Assembly (NCBI GenBank): GCA_947034885.2
Contig: OX344751.2
Location: 45,971,082-46,035,081, forward strand
DNA: 64,000 bases
Direction of reading: 5' to 3'
DNA from: Thuidium tamariscinum
Lineage: Eukaryota > Streptophyta > Bryopsida > Hypnales > Thuidiaceae
A program made the position numbers and the translations under genes. The first letter of the stretch is position 1. Each line of letters opens with the position of its first letter. The notes under the pieces are model-generated. The model saw only the letters and a program-made list of their open reading frames with translations, was not told where the DNA came from and did no database searches. Positions 1 to 13,026 of this stretch are shown piece by piece.

Positions 1-493
1 GACAAAATTTGTTGATTGTAGGTGGGAAGTAGCAACAAGGAAGTCTCAAGCACATATTCAAATGTTGAGAGTATGAACCACATACACTCAATAGTAAGAA
101 CATGAGAGTCTTGTAGCTCATAGTCTCTAACTTCCTTGACACTCTAAACTTGCACCTTGTAAATCCTAGAGTATTCAATCAGAAACTAGATTACGAGAAT
201 CGTTGGAATAAGCCATTGATGGCTAACATTCCCACCAATGTTTAGTGCAAGTAATGGAATAAAAACCAATGGTAAAACCAATGGTAAATGTCATGTATTA
301 GTAGTTAAAGCCACTGTAGGTATCCTAAAGCCTAAAAGGCACTAAATGAATTAATGAAGTATACTTGGCACTAGGATAAGGAAAGGTGCTTGAGCCCTTG
401 TGTGTGTTGTTGTTAGCTCCCTACCTCCTTTCCTAGTAGAGTACTATGAAATTAATAATAAAAATTTCTATTCTTTTATCCTGACTAATGTAC
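1..493. other. AT-rich intergenic DNA, nothing recognised
   Basis: No reading frame of convincing length or composition is present on either strand, and no RNA gene or transposon end was recognised. Confidence 0.6.
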
Positions 494-658
494 CACTTAC
501 AAGGTAACTTTTTCAAACTTTTGGACAAATAGAGGTATAAATGACTTGTCTACAATGACTGCAGTACCAACAAGAACTGCAAAATAGTCATATTGTAGTC
601 ATTGTTGTTAGTGTAGTCATCATAGTGAAGTTGTTTATACCTCCATTTTCTTGTAGTG
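494..658. mobile_element. Small CACTA-like MITE relic
   Basis: The right edge, read on the minus strand, starts CACTACAAGAAAAT, an end typical of plant CACTA (En/Spm) elements. It continues AGGTATAAACAACTT, which matches the inner left side AGGTATAAATGACTT at about 534-548. AATGACT and GTCATT words recur inside, as they do in the CACTA element at 21.5-24.5 kb. The extreme left end is degenerate (CACTTACAAGG near 494), so that edge is approximate. There is no coding capacity; this looks like a non-autonomous deletion derivative. Confidence 0.45.
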
Positions 659-2788
659 TAAATAAATATAAAATGGGATATTTTAGGACTACTGCATTTT
701 CTAATGGAGCCTAATATTCCATATCCTATAGTACTTTAAAGAATTCTAGTGACATTTTATACACCCTATAGTACAAATAATCCATTTATAAATTTTTGCC
801 CCCATGTTTTTAAAATACCCTATCATTTGTTTGTACGTATGTTCCTACTTCAACTACTCACTACCCTCCTTCCCAAGACAATTTTTGGTGTTCAATTGTT
901 ATTATAATGACTTCCTCCAAGTATTTGACCAAAAGATTCATATGAATTTCATTTTGCATCAAAACTTTAAACTTAATAGAAAACATAAAACTAAATGTCT
1001 ACAAAATGAATTTTTAAAATTTTGATGGCCAACTTGCACATAAATGCATTAGTTTGAATTTTCAAGATTGGATTGAAATGTAAAAGAATTAATCTTTAAC
1101 AAAGTGAACATCCAATATTTGGAATTGGGCCCCAAACATTTTGAAGAATTTATTGCCAAATGGACAAAATTCATCCAAATTATATAATAAGAAAATGCTT
1201 CTTTCTACTCCAACTGTCCTACTAAAAACCTCCTAAAATCTTTCATATCATAGATTAATTGTATTTTTAGTCATTGTGCAAATAATACATGCATTCAAGA
1301 ACTAGTAACCCTTCTCTTGAATCTATGGAAGATGTTTAGCTTAGGTGTTGTCATTAAGGCACTCAATATGCATGTAAAAAATATTATATTCAAGCGTAGT
1401 TTGTAAATGACATCAGCTCAATCATTCTAGATAATTTAAAGGTTGGTAGAAAATGGGATTCTATTAACATGTTCCCCAACCTAAATATTCACAGCAAAGA
1501 AAGTTAGCCTACTTCATAAACAATCTTCATAGCATTCAAATAGACACTTAATCCATTGTCAACACTATTGTTTAATGAAGCAACAATTACAAATTGCTTC
1601 ATATGGGCAAGGCTAGGCCATTTAAATGCTTGTAGATCATTTTACTTGACCCATAAGGTTATTTGACATTGCAAATACTTACCCAACAATCAAAATAAAA
1701 AAGTAGAGCTTTTAAGTGGGTCAAAAATTGTGCTATATTTGGATTTCTTAGTGGAAGAGAGGCAATGCTTTCCAATGATGTGACTAACTTGATCACTTGA
1801 TACTTCATAATTTTTGTGCAAGACTTTCAATTTATCTATGTTGAAAAAGGCACAAAGAAAAACTTAACAAATTTTTTACTTCAAAAATTCAAACTTACAA
1901 TCCTTCCTTCTCAAAAACCTTCTTAGAGGTTAAACACAATTTTTTTATTACCTCCCATTTTCTAGAGTCCTAGATGTTGTATAGTTTAAGCACTTTCATT
2001 ACTACAATAACTTACTTATCATCTAAGGATTTTGGATTAAATATTTAATAATAGCATACTTGTGCAAAAATGTCTTGCATTGCAAGATAAAGAACTAAAG
2101 ATGAGGCAATAATATGAATTTTGAACCAAGCTCATAACAATAGTATGATCAATAATATCCTACATGGCATGATAAAAACTAGGTTTGTTTACTTGATCCT
2201 TGTTTTATAAGTTATGCATTAATCTCTTTTAATCTATTTTAATGTACTAATGTAGTACTAAATATAATGCATTCTATTTGTTCCACAAACTCCTTTAGCC
2301 CTTGAGGAGAACAATCCATAGGGATTTTTGAAAAAAAAGTCATTTATAGATTGATGATGAAAAATAATACTAACCCTAAGCATCCAAGCAACCTTTTTTT
2401 GGTCACTGCACCCAACTTTGGGTGGAATTTTCAAACAAAAAAAATTCTTTTAAATTTTTATTTAAACTTAAAAACATTGGATTTTCATTCAATATTTATA
2501 TTCAAAACTAAGATCACTACAATCAAACAAAAACTGTAAGAAAAAAACACATAAAGTCCTTAAAATTGCCTAGTATTGAAAATTTTACTATTTAGGGAAA
2601 GTATTGATGTTCTAATTACTATATCTTTTTCATTTTTTTGCAATTAAAAAATATATTTGACCAATAAAAAAAATTCAAATGCTAATTAAAGATAGAAAGT
2701 ATATTTTTGGTGAATTTTTGAAGTTATTTCTTCAAAATTTAATTGAAGAGAATCTAAAAACAATTTTAAAAATTTGAAGGCAACAACA
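659..2788. other. AT-rich intergenic DNA, nothing recognised
   Basis: Only short chance frames (up to 73 codons) with no protein-like composition occur here. No repeat ends, tRNA-like folds or splice-delimited exons were noticed. Confidence 0.55.
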
Positions 2789-3010
2789 CTAGTATGTGAG
2801 CATAGAAGTGTGAGCCTATGAGCCTTGAGCCTATGTATAAGTAAGTATTCTATACCCATTGAAGGTGTTTATAACATAAACACCTATAATATAGGTGTTT
2901 AGAACATAGATACACTATAATCATTGGGGTGTCTATAATATAAACATCTATATTGTAGGTGTATAGAATTATAGGCTCATAGGCTCACACTTTTTATACT
3001 CACATACTAG
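2789..3010. mobile_element. 222-bp MITE with about 36-bp terminal inverted repeats
   Basis: The left end CTAGTATGTGAG (2789) runs into a GTGTGAGCCTATGAGCC block. The right end is its inverse: AGGCTCATAGGCTCACAC, ending CTCACATACTAG at 3010. The two about 36-bp arms differ at only a few positions. Flanks CAACA (2784-2788) and CAACC (3011-3015) look like a slightly diverged target duplication. The interior carries a second inverted motif (AGGTGTTTATAACATAAACACC). No ORF is present. The superfamily is not assigned. Confidence 0.75.
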
Positions 3011-4560
3011 CAACCGTGTACTTTGTAACACATTTGTATTTTGTCTAACCCTTTGGGCTTTCTTTAGGGATTAAAATAAGGATATAAAATTTTCTAGACA
3101 TATGTATAATAGGATAAACTAGGCAAACTTTTAAATTTCTAGTGTTTTTTTAATAAATTGTTACTAAATCTATATTACAAGTGTTTGGTTAGAAAACAAG
3201 CAGCTTATATCCATTTTTAAGAATTCCATATAGAAAATGAAATTGACCCAACTTTAATTTTAGAAAAATGTATTTGATCCTTTTTTCTATTTTTTATTAG
3301 TTTCACAATGATGTAACAAATAAATAAGCCTAAATTAGGTTGTCATGTGTGAATGCCCATTTGGTCACTCATAACTCAAAAATTATTTTTTTTGGATTTT
3401 ATTAGTTTTGAGTGTAGTTTTATTTACAAAAAGATCAAAAAAGAGTGAATAACCACAATATAGATGTCACATACCAATATAGCAAAAGGTCCTAATGGGA
3501 CATTTTCCTTCAAATGTAACCAAATCCTGCATGTAAATAGGATAAAAATCTAAAAATTGTACAAAATAAACATATATAGTAGAAAATGCCCAATTCTTTA
3601 CACCTATTGTGCAATGAGATGCAAAAGGGCTAACTTGGTCCAAGGGAATCATGTGAAAGCCCTAAGATTGATTTCCAAAGATAGGTTTCAGTTTCCCCAT
3701 TCCATCGATGAAATAGTAGAAACCCCAAATATTAGCCTGCAGGTGAAAGAAATTCAAATGGAGCGACGAAGGGCATCTACAAACTAAGTACGGTGATTTG
3801 AGGTGGAAATCATTCCAGGAGTCCAACGGCGCAATCGGTTTGCCCAGATTCCTTTTTGGTTGAAAGATTCCCTAATTACTAGAAGCTAAAGGAGATAGCA
3901 AGATTTGATTCTCCTTCTTTAAATGTGCAAAATGGAAATATAAATTTTCACATCTCTTGAGGAATTTCATGAGAGGTTTCTCAAAAAGTCTCGATTTTTT
4001 CTGATCATCTAAAGATCTTTTTCCGAGCAGTCAACTGCCAAAATCCAGTATGATAAATTCATGAAAATTACCTTGGATGTGGTAAAAATCTCACAAAAAA
4101 TTATTATAGTTTTTTTTATGTTCATAAAGCACCCCAACAAGTTTGGTGACTTTTTGATCGCGGGAGATGCCAAAATTAGCAACATCCTCTAAAATTGGCA
4201 ATTTTAAAGTTAATTGTCGAGTTGACCAGCGTATCAGGAGTACACAACTTTGGAATAAAATAAACTTAGGGTCTTTTCTTAATCCCTTGAATCTACTTAG
4301 GAGCCTAGGCTAGTTACTTTTTACAAAAAGGTAAACTCCAAAACTTGGGTTTTTATCCCATTTTGAGTTTCCAGTCGCTACTAGGATTCTTTGAGTTTTT
4401 GAGGTAGAAAAAGGGGGTAGGAGGTTCTCTAGACTAAAAATGGCCTTCTGAAGCCAATGGTGCAATCCATTTGTGATTTGGAGTTAATCTCCAAAAGTTA
4501 GAAGTTAGAATCAGCGTAAAAGTGAAAAATGGGAAAAAACTAGTTTTCCATTAGGTAATT
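3011..4560. other. Intergenic DNA, nothing recognised
   Basis: There are only short overlapping frames on both strands (61-76 codons near 3.5-3.8 kb) without recognisable domains or supporting splice signals. Confidence 0.5.
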
Positions 4561-4585
4561 AGGGGGGGTGACCCTTGGCTTTGAG

Positions 4586-4592
4586 TATAAAA
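4586..4592 (+). promoter_or_regulatory. TATA-box-like sequence
   Basis: TATAAAA lies in the context TTGAGTATAAAAGGGCACTC and is followed at about 25-30 bases by a CT-rich tract (TCTCTCTCTTCTCACC), as at a plant core promoter or a retrotransposon LTR. Downstream (4633-4848) there is only a 71-codon leucine-rich frame with no known domain. No matching second LTR was found, so it may be a relic LTR promoter or chance. Confidence 0.3.
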
Positions 4593-4599
4593 GGGCACT

Positions 4600-5330
4600 C
4601 ATTTCTCTCTCTTCTCACCCCTTAAGTTCATTTTGAACCACCTTGTTTTCATTTGGGTCCATTTAGTTGGATTTTGGCCATTGAGGCCAAGTTGCCAAAT
4701 TTCTTTGTTTTTGAAGCAATTCAAGCTCCTCTTGTTGCTACTTTGTGAAGCTTTGAAGGACATTGGGGTCCCTTCAAACCTTCCTTGTTGTATTTTGCAC
4801 TTGTTAGTAAGTTTTTGTCAAGTTTCTTTCACTAGAATTGTTGTTTAATTAACTTGCCTTGTTGTTGTTGTTTGGAGCTTAAAATTTTTGTACTAATCCT
4901 AGAGGTTCTTCCCTTGTGATTGGCGATGTTGCTTAGGGGAGTCCTTTAGCTTGTTATTCCTCTAACTTGTACTAATTGTAGTAGTGTTTGTACCATTAAC
5001 ACTCACTTGTTGTCCTAGCTAGTAGTTTTTTTTGTGTTGTTATTTGACCTCTTATTGTCCCTAGGCAATGGAGCTCTTGAAGAATTTGGTTAGAATTTCC
5101 TCCGTGTTTAAAAATACAGCGAAGCTTTGACTTCGTGTGTTTTGGGGTCTTAGAGTTTTTTGAGAATTTTACAAACTACGGCGAAGCTTTGGCTTTGCTA
5201 CTCCCCAAAAGAAAACACTAATATTCTCACAAAAACTTCCTTTAGAATTAGAACAAATCTCCAATCTATGTGTTTTTTAACACATCAAGTTTAGTTTGGA
5301 AAAAATTGAGTTTAAATCTGGACATTGACA
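4600..5330. other. Intergenic DNA downstream of the TATA-like site
   Basis: This stretch has a pyrimidine-biased start, then two copies of GCGAAGCTTTG-type sequence (about 5109 and 5182). No convincing gene was found; it may be decayed LTR sequence. Confidence 0.35.
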
Positions 5331-5570
5331 GCAAGACTTGAAGTTTGAGCGAGGCTTGAACCTGAGCAAGGGTTGAACTGGACTCAGCCTGATTGACTGG
5401 ATTGAACTAAATTGGAGCTTCATTGACTAGACTGAATTGAACTGGAGCTTGATTGATTGGACTATTGCTCTGGCTCTATGCTCGGTGAACGAACTGGCTG
5501 GCTCGTGCTCTGTGCTGAAGTGAGCGACTGTCTGGCTCTGTCTGGCTCTATGCTTTGTGCTGGATATGGA
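5331..5570. repeat. Degenerate minisatellite
   Basis: Short words recur irregularly: GATTGACTGGATTGAACT-like units at about 5390-5460, then TGGCTCTATGCTCGG-like units (CTGGCTCTGTCTGGCTC) at about 5465-5560. The tract differs in composition from the AT-rich flanks. Confidence 0.5.
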
Positions 5571-8530
5571 CCGGTTTCTTATTTTTTTTTAATTTCTTGA
5601 ATTTTGAAAACATAGACTAAGAACTAGAATAGTTCAAATGAAAACAATAAATTAAAAAGAGAGAAAGGTAGATAGAAGAGTGAAGAAACAAGTTATAGGA
5701 GAAAAGTTAAGAAGGTAGGAAGTTAAGGAATTTCAATTTGCAACGTTTCCATTGCAAAAAGAAGCTCAAAAATCATAAGAAGTAGAACACTTGGAATTTT
5801 CAAAACCACTTTGAAAATAGAGAGAGATGAAGTGACAATTTAGGAGGTTGAAGAGAATTTAGGAAGAGATAAGATTAGGTGGAAATCTTAAAGAGTCAAT
5901 TTAAACCACTAAGACCTTTGGATAGAATAATAATTGACCAAGATAGGATAGGAGGCGGAAGGTCAATTATTGTTTAGGGATTTGAAATCAATTATTATTC
6001 CGAAAACAAGTCAACTCTTGGAATAGCCAAATAATTGAATTAGAATAGTGTTGAAGAGAAAGAAGGAGAATAGATAGAAGAAAAAAAGAATAGTTAGAAG
6101 TTTAAAATTTAAAATTTGTATTAAAAAGATACTTTCAAGCCGTGGGCAAAAATACCAAGAGTGTGCGAAAGATGGCGAATGATGGGGAATTTGAAGGATT
6201 GTACAACAATCTTCCTAACAATGTGAATCTTGAGGTATAAAATCAAATTCTCCTATTTCTTTTGATGTCCTAAGTTTAGCAATTATACCATTAAACCGAA
6301 CTTCAAACATGATTCAGAGGGTCTAGAGTAGGTTTTAGTCAAAGTTTATCATTTTATACTTATAGATTAGGTCTAGAGGATTCCAAAAACATATAACACT
6401 TAGAAAACCGAGTTAAAACAACCAAGATATGGAAGAATGAAGTTTAGGGGTTAAAATGGATGAAAGTTAGATAAATCATCCAAAGTCAACCATATTAGAA
6501 AGTCAAATAGTAAATAGAGTTCAGAGCCCAAAAGTCAAATCTCAAGTCAAATTATAAGGTAGATTAGTAGAAATCAATGGATGGAGTTTAATGAACCGAT
6601 TAAGCGGTCAAACTTCATCCATCCATAACTATTGTTAGAAAGCTAGGATGAGGTCGAGTTTTATATTTTTAGAAATGTAAAAACATGTTCTATCACTTAA
6701 AAATGATAAATCAAGACTGAATTCATTTTGAATAAAAACCCATAGTGGCTTAGTTAGTTGAGATAAAAGGGTAAAACTTATAGTTATTTAGAATTTCTTG
6801 TTGTTTTGTGTATATTTCACACGTAGGAGTTAGAAAAGATCCATTGCTTGGAAGGCACAATGGACAACCACTATAACACCCATAGATTAAAAACCATACA
6901 AAGTTAAAAGAACCTGGTTGTGTTTCCTTTTTTACCAAGGGTGGGTAAAAAAGCGCTCACATTGTGCCTAGCATTTTTCTTATTAAAAAAGAATTGCTTA
7001 CCTAGGAAACAAGGTCACTATACTTAAATGTATATGTATTTTTGCACCTTTAATTTTGCAAACAACATTATACCAAGGAAATTTCTTCCTTGAAAGAATA
7101 CTTGAACATGAAATTAAATTGTTTTAGCTTTCCAAGGATTCTATATACTTAGGCAACTTTAGCACACCATTTGACATTGTTTCAAGTTCAACTTTTTACA
7201 AATTTATTATTGTCGATCTATTATTGAAGCACACAATCTTCACTCAAATGAGACTTTTCAAAATGCATTTACAGACATTCTACAATTTAAAATAACTAGT
7301 TCAATGCAAATTTTGAGATTGAAGTAATATATACTCATATGAATTAATAGTAGAAATACAATAACAATAGCTTTCATCTACAAGATATACAATGAATACT
7401 TCATTTTCTACTTATCTTCCTTTTCATTCTACTTTTGCTAAATAATCTTCTGTTCACATGGTATTATGGTAATCAATACCACATTGTCAAAAGCTAAAGG
7501 AGTAAACCAAAGATTCACAACATTTAGCTTCACCCACATACTCCAACATGAAGCATCAAATGGATTAATTCATTAAAAAAAATGAATAGTCATTTTTTTA
7601 TATTACTTGGGAGTACTTTATAAAACTCCCATATGAAGCTGTGTACAATGTACATAACCACAATTCTTAAATTTATAACGATAGACTCTAAACCTTCTTA
7701 GATATGAAGGATAATACCAATGCAAGGAAGAAAACACTATTGCTACTTAAACAATTATATGAGTCATTAAATTTGTGTCCATCCAACTTTAAGATTAGAG
7801 AGGCTTCTCAAATCCAAAGATCCATTTGAGAGAGGTGCTAAAGATTTATGCCAAATGTTGACAAAGACATTCTATAACCTTTCGCTAATTTCCAACATCT
7901 CTCTATGGGAAAAAAAATCAAATTTTTTGTTAGGTAAATCCAATTTCAATAAAGAAAATTGTTTTGGATTTTTCCATGTGATATTTTTTTACTTTCCAAA
8001 TTAAAAAATGGAAAATCTATAGAATTCCAAATAGTATATTATTGAAATTTTTTATTCTTTTATTTTTATTTGAATTTTAGCCATAAAAATGTCATTTTCA
8101 AAATTTAAAGCCAACTAATGAAGTAAAGGTTTTTAAGTCTACATTCTACTCTAATTTGAAAATTCAAAAATTTCCTAAGACTCAATGTTTTATTATAGAT
8201 TGAAGTGGTTGAACTTTGGGCCAATAACCATAGAGTAATACTTTTCTAATTTTAGAATATCCAACAATAAATTGTTTTGTACTATAATATTCTAGCGTAT
8301 ACTTTTAGAAAAAAATTCAAATTTTTTAATCAAAGGGGGAGTCTTAAAAGGTTCAAGCAAGTTCCAATAATATCAACTTTTGGTAGGATTTTTGAATTTT
8401 TTCTAGGTAAAATATTTAATAATTTTTTTGGAATTATATATTTTTATTTTAATTAATGACTTGGAGTAAAAGTTATACCATGTATACGAAAAAATAAGTG
8501 AAGGCATGTAAGAAAAAAATAAAATAAAAC
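5571..8530. other. AT-rich intergenic DNA, nothing recognised
   Basis: Purine-rich tracts (AGAAG/GAAAG runs near 5640-6090) and AT-rich DNA. No gene-like frame, RNA gene or repeat boundary was seen. Confidence 0.5.
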
Positions 8531-8539
8531 TTGAAATAT

Positions 8540-9960
8540 TAATAATAATGATAATTTTTTTGTAAATTACATTTTGTACATATAGAATGATTTGATTCAT
8601 TCTATTTGGATAAGTGTCGTGAATGTTATTGAGCATCTTGTTTTACAAACAATCTTAGCAAATTCTTGAAAGTATAAGGTATTATATTTTTTTTTTCTAA
8701 TTTTACAAATTTTTCAAAAGAATTTGTACATGATTAAGTTAGCTTGCTAAAAAAATCTCACTGTTGGAATTGGTGTGTTCCAATTCCATCTTAGAACTAT
8801 TAATTCCTAAAGAACCATTGTTTGTTTGGTCAACAAATAGAATTTTGGGCTAGTACCTAAGGTCTAAATTTTTGTCTAAATACTTCTAAATTTTTTTAAG
8901 GATATAAAAATTAATCAGCTATGTGAAAACATTTTTTGTATTTTTAGTTGGTCCTTGGGAACAAAAGTTGTATCTAAATAAGTACAAAACAAGGGAGAAG
9001 GGATAGCCATTTAAAAAAAAAATTGAGTTTGTTTTATCAAAAAAGATTCTACTATTAGATTATATTTTTATCTACATAGAAAGATTTGATTCATTTCATT
9101 TGGATTTGTTGTAAGAAAGTTATGGACAATCTTGTTTTTCAGGCAATTTGATCATTTTTTTGAAAAAATAAGTTGTAGAATTCATTTCTAAACTTATCTT
9201 TTACAGTTTAAGAAAAAATAATTCATGTGGTTTATTTTTCTTGCTAAAACAATCTCACCATTTGGATTAGTGCATTTTAATTCCATCTTAAAAATATGAA
9301 TAATTTAGATTTTCCATCTATCTTGTATCTTCTTTTATTTAATAATTTTTTAAGAATAAAAATTAATTTTTTCTGTAATTTTTCTTTTTTCTTAGAATCT
9401 CAACTCAATTTTCCACCACAAAGATTTAAAGCTCAAAACTCTATAGTGCAAAAAATCAAAGTTAAAAAGGTTCAAAGTCAAATAATCTAATCCTGCAATG
9501 TATTGATAAACTTGTTTTCAATACTTTAAACGTAGATATCTTGCAATGAATGTGGTCAAAATTTTAAGAAAAATTTCCACATTTTCTCACATTAGTTAGG
9601 TGTAAGATCTTATGTTAAATGTGTAGGAAAAAAAAATTTCAAATTGTTTTACACTTTGCTATAGAAATGGTAGTTTTAAATGTATTTTTTGCAGAAAAAA
9701 GGCCTTGGTCCTTTCAGGAGTTAACTTAGTTTTTCCTTCTATCTTGTATTTACTTCAATATTTTAAAGAGTGAAAATAAAAAGAAGGGGGATTTTTTTAG
9801 TAATCTAATTGGTCTAAGTGCAAGAAAACCTATATTCATTATTTTAAACACTTATATCTTGTAATCTATAGTGACAAACTTTATGAATCCTAGTGTAAGA
9901 TCCTATGTATATTTGAGGTTCTTTTTAAATGTTTAAAACTATTGATCTTGGCATTGAAAA
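8540..9960 (+). repeat. Two to three diverged direct copies of an AT-rich repeat
   Basis: The block at about 8580-8860 (GATTTGATTCATTCTATTTGG ... TTGCTAAAAAAATCTCAC ... AATTCCATCTTA) recurs at about 9075-9295 (GATTTGATTCATTTCATTTGG ... TTGCTAAAACAATCTCACC ... AATTCCATCTTA). The segment from about 9300 to 9625 (TCTATCTTGTAT ... ATCTTGCAATG ... GTGTAAGATCTTATG) recurs from about 9735 to 9910. Similar sequence in reverse orientation lies at about 37.79-38.5 kb. Only stop-rich frames are present. Confidence 0.55.
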
Positions 9961-12589
9961 TGGAAACTTTGGGAATTTTTGAAGGATGTTCAAATCTAGC
10001 TTTCAGAATCTTTCTATAGTGGGTACATCCAAAAAAACCTTGTGCCTTAAAGCACCAACTAAAAGAAACCCTGAAATGGCTTTAAGTGAAAGTAGAAGTT
10101 GTCAGTGATTGATATATGACGCTTTTTGATTATAATGAAGGACTAACATGTGAATTTAGATGTTAATTAGGTGCTTAATGAAGATTGTTAAGTTGATGGT
10201 TGAATGATTTTAGGAAGAAGAAGAGAAATGAACATGGTAAAAGAAAACCATTCTTGAAGAACATGCTTAAGATTAAAGAAAAGTCAGTAAGAGAGTTATT
10301 AAATTTCTTATAAAATTTAATAAAAGATAGCTTCCAAGGTTATAGAAGAAGACAACTTGAAGCTTTGACAAGCCTAGAGAAGGACATACACTACATAGTT
10401 TTTTAGAATTCTATAAGAGGTTTTTGGTTTTTGGTTTTTGGCTTTTACCACCTTGGGAGTAGGAGTTCTTCAATGTCACACCTCTATTTGAATGCAACCT
10501 ATGAGTGCTTTGAAGGACTCTACTGCCATAACTTTCTACCCCTACTATAGTCTGAAATTTACGAGGATGTAAATTTTTTTTGGAATTCCATTCTTTCTTT
10601 GGACTTTACTTCCACTTTTTCTATTCAGTATTAACTATTGAGCACTCCAAATAGCCATAGTCCAATTTTTGGCGCTCTTCGGTGCACCCACCTTACAATG
10701 GGCATTTTATAAGTTATTCAAATCACCAATCAATGATCAACTCCCATCTTCCTCAATGCCATGAGCAACCTCAAAATTATGATTCAAAATTTTTATAAAT
10801 TCTTTCTAATGCAAAAATTATAAGTTCAAATTGCAATTCAAACCCCAAAACTTAAATTGATAGATGCTTCTTGTAAAGACAAAGAAAATAATTTTAAAGA
10901 AAGTTCATATCCTTACCTTAAATTAGACTATTTGTTTTGTTTGTCATAGTGAGATCTTTAGAACCATGCATTCTCTAGTTGCAATTGTGGTATTGTAAGA
11001 AAGATCTTTGCAAGGAAGGGGTGCGCAAACTTTGTTTTGTGATGTTTGGACATACAATGTGAAAATAATTGAATTTCAAAGTTTTAATGAATGAATAAAT
11101 GAAAAAATTACTTTTACTTTTATTTTGATTGTAATAAGACACTAGTGTGGTTGAATATGGGAGGAGTATTTTAAAAGATTCTCAAAACCTAAATCCTAAG
11201 GCTTGATCTATGGTGTAAGGATTAACTCATGAATGTCAAAGGCTATTTCAAAGTTTCTAGGAATTTGTTCTAAATTGAAAAAAATGCCAATATTTTCATA
11301 AGTTGTATCAATTTATTTAAATTATGACTATACAAATTCAAACTAAACATGTTACAAATCACATAGGAAAAGAAAATACAACATTATTACTGATTGATTG
11401 AATGATCATAATATTTAATCATAAAGATATCAAAACTATGAAAGAAATTTGAAGTCTTCCAATCTTCTTTTTGCATGTCAAATTTAAAAATGTTGGTCAC
11501 CAAAAAAATATAAAGTTGAAGGCACTAACAAATATAACTCCAATCGACTTAAAGCTTCTCAAAATCTACTCTAAAAATTTTAAAATGAATTTCTATTGAG
11601 ATTTTTTCTCCAAAATCTAATGTATTTGAAGCTCATTTTCAAGAGCACTCAATACCATCAAACATCAAGATTGCAATGGACAACCTTAGACAATGTCTTG
11701 AGTAGAAAAATCATAGTCAATCATTTTCAAAATCAAATTTTTGATGGTATAACTAGCCCTTGAACGACACCACGGACTTTTGGTGTCTGTTAAATGACAA
11801 AGAATCTTTCCTTTGAGGACAAAAATGCAACTTTTCATCCTCGAGATTGGGGGTAGAAAGGAAAGATCTTCTACAATACTTTGACTTCCAATGTATATAT
11901 TTGGCTTTTTTAAAGTAGGTGATATCACACAATATCAAAATGCATAGTTTCTACGGCCACCAGTCCGTCCTTCAAAAAGATTTTCAAAAATACAATAGAA
12001 AAGTAGCAATTTGCTTAGGTTTCATCAAGGTATTGTCAACATCAAAATTTGGTACCTACAACACCATATTTGCATTTGATATGAATTTATTTCAATTATT
12101 ACTCAAAAGTTCAATGATTTAAAATTTTCATAAAACAATTTAAAATTTCTACAGCACATAGAAGACATGTGACTACATTTTTCAAAGTGTAAAATGAATT
12201 TGAATGGAACACAAATTGTTCACAATTCTTTTGGTATCTGAATCCCCAATTTAATGACCATGAAATTTGGCACGTAAATATGCTCAAGATATTCAACATC
12301 ACACAAAGTGGAAGCAATTGTTTTCAACTAGAGAAAATAATGACCAACAAGCTTAAGAAAACTTTTGCACTCAAAAAGTATTCAATGAATGATTCCATTG
12401 TTCATTGTTTACTCTACAAACAAAGAATGCAACTATTGGTCCAATATAATCAAAACATTTTAGTGACTACCTACCTTGGTCATGGGGCCACGTCCTTCAA
12501 GGGTTGAGGTCAATGAACCATTGAATGATAATCACATGCTTTGAGGACAGTCCTACTCGAACAACCATCCCATTTTCTTAAAAATACTA
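9961..12589. other. Intergenic DNA 3' of the glucose transporter
   Basis: AT-rich DNA with a short GGTTTTTGGTTTTTGG simple repeat at about 10,423-10,442. Small frames at 11.7-12.5 kb overlap on both strands without recognisable domains. No gene is supported. Confidence 0.5.
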
Positions 12590-13026
12590 ATGGTGATGAG
12601 ACTCAACTTGATATCCCAAAAGGTGGCTCACTATTTTCAACGAGAATCCTGGCAATACAATGATATGCATACCGTAACAGTGGTCAAAGATTACACAAAT
12701 CTCGGTCCACCAATCACCCTCCTCACCAACTGAACCTTTCATGTCTGACCTACATACGCAATGCTTCCACATTGCAAGCTGAATATCCACATCACCTTCA
12801 CAAAATGCAAATAGCGTTGTCACGAATGGTCCTCGAGGGGATCTGCACACCGGCCTCTCTGCAATTCACCTCAACTTGGGAACGCCCACCACTCAGAAAC
12901 AGTGACAAAACACTCATGCACCTCATGTTCACCACAACCCCAAATCACAAAACACTTTTCTCAAAAACACCAACCCCAAGCATCAAGCTTCTCAAAATGT
13001 GAGAGGTTTCGACTGATACTAACGAA
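12590..13026 (-). other. Probable 3' UTR and downstream flank of the glucose transporter
   Basis: This is the sequence immediately downstream of the TAG stop, read on the minus strand. Its composition is more balanced than the AT-rich DNA further left, which fits transcribed 3' sequence. No canonical AATAAA signal was identified, so the polyadenylation site is unknown. Confidence 0.35.
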
